DNA from: Acidimicrobiia bacterium
Lineage (GTDB): Bacteria > Actinomycetota > Acidimicrobiia > IMCC26256 > JACDBD01
Reading direction: 5' to 3'
Assembly (NCBI GenBank): GCA_031177445.1
Contig: JAPSGP010000132.1
Coordinates: 1 to 7,624 of the forward strand
Length of the DNA stretch: 7,624 nt
The notes under the pieces are model-generated. The model searched no databases and had not been told where the DNA came from. It saw nothing but the letters and a program-made list of their open reading frames with translations. Positions 7,407-7,624 of this stretch are shown here, piece by piece. Numbering within the stretch: position 1 is the stretch's first letter; each line of letters opens with the position of its first letter. Position numbers and translations under genes: made by a program.

Positions 7407-7561
7407 GTTTCTGATCCATCGATCCGAGGAAGTCCGATCGGCTGCGGCGCGATCGGTCACGCTCCGGCTGATCCCGGATCTCCCGTACGACGCACGGAGT
7501 ACGCGCAAGTGTCTCCGCTCGGCGGACGACAGCAGCCCGCCGACTTGTCAGTGTGCTCAGT
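7407..7561 (+). other. Non-coding stretch rich in short inverted repeats
   Basis: There is no convincing gene here. It holds three inverted repeats: CCGATCG/CGATCGG (7434-7456, nine-base spacer), GATCC-C-GGATC (7470-7480) and CGTAC/GTACG (7484-7503, ten-base spacer). A TTGTCA at 7545-7550 resembles a -35 box, but no matching -10 box lies at the right distance before the next ATG. It probably carries the promoter and possible operators of the gene that starts at 7562. Confidence 0.4.
7434..7456 (+). promoter_or_regulatory. Possible operator, 7-base inverted repeat
   Basis: CCGATCG and its exact reverse complement CGATCGG are separated by GCTGCGGCG. The centre-to-centre spacing is 16 bases, compatible with a dimeric regulator binding on one DNA face or nearly so. 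No regulator gene is visible in the window, and GATC-rich words are common in this stretch. Confidence 0.28.
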
Positions 7562-7624
7562 ATGGATCGGTCGCCACTTTCGCGCCGAGATCGGCTTGTA
7601 CTCGCGTTCGGCCTGATGGCGCTG
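7562..7624 (+). CDS. Partial CDS, N-terminus of a probable membrane or exported protein
   Basis: An ATG at 7562 opens a frame that runs off the edge after 21 codons. The peptide MDRSPLSRRDRLV is followed by LAFGLMAL, that is, a basic N-terminus leading into a hydrophobic segment, as in a signal peptide or first membrane helix. There is no clear Shine-Dalgarno. An in-frame GTG at 7553 is an alternative start. With so few residues, no family can be given. Confidence 0.45.
   Translation, partial: MDRSPLSRRDRLVLAFGLMAL

Noticed and set aside
7338..7616. Plus-strand frame of 92 residues after the SPW-like gene
   Set aside because: It runs through the 16-bp hairpin and the inverted repeats, has mixed third-position composition and no ribosome site, and overlaps the better start at 7562.

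Overview
The window is GC-rich and densely coded. Codon third positions are strongly G/C, there are GTG starts with 4-base stop/start overlaps, and good AGGAG-type ribosome sites precede three genes. This suits a high-GC bacterium, most likely an actinobacterium (Actinomycetota). Sequence alone does not settle the species.

Layout. At the left edge, a minus-strand gene enters the window with its first 77 codons (1-233) and looks like the N-terminal part of a cupin protein. It is divergent from a plus-strand run of genes reaching to 7330. After a 258-base divergent gap that may hold a 52-codon ORF (320-478), the run is: (a) 492-2165, a response-regulator receiver domain fused to a thioredoxin-fold spacer and a thioredoxin-reductase-like FAD/NAD(P)H module; (b) 2314-3768, a soluble histidine kinase with an N-terminal cNMP-binding-like domain; (c) 3862-5946, a PEP-synthase/rifampin-phosphotransferase-like dikinase (ATP-grasp, unassigned middle region, phosphohistidine swivel domain) without the PEP-binding TIM barrel; (d) 5943-6467, a three-helix membrane protein; (e) 6464-6853, a single-helix anchored protein with two outside cysteines; (f) 6935-7330, a four-helix SPW-repeat-like membrane protein. 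A 16-bp-stem hairpin at 7369-7406 probably ends the run. A new plus-strand gene, apparently a membrane or exported protein, seems to start at 7562 and leaves the window after 21 codons.

How the genes may work together. The kinase and the receiver-flavoprotein look like a two-component pair whose output is a redox flavoprotein instead of a DNA-binding domain. The flavoprotein has lost the thioredoxin-reductase CxxC, so it probably does not reduce thioredoxin in the usual way. Downstream, c, d and e are joined by two GTGA overlaps, which suggests that the dikinase works in fixed stoichiometry with two membrane proteins. I infer, without proof, a redox- or nucleotide-responsive phosphorelay placed next to a small-molecule dikinase with a membrane module. 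The families of a, b, c and f are recognisable. The biological role of the assembly, and of d and e, cannot be named from sequence.
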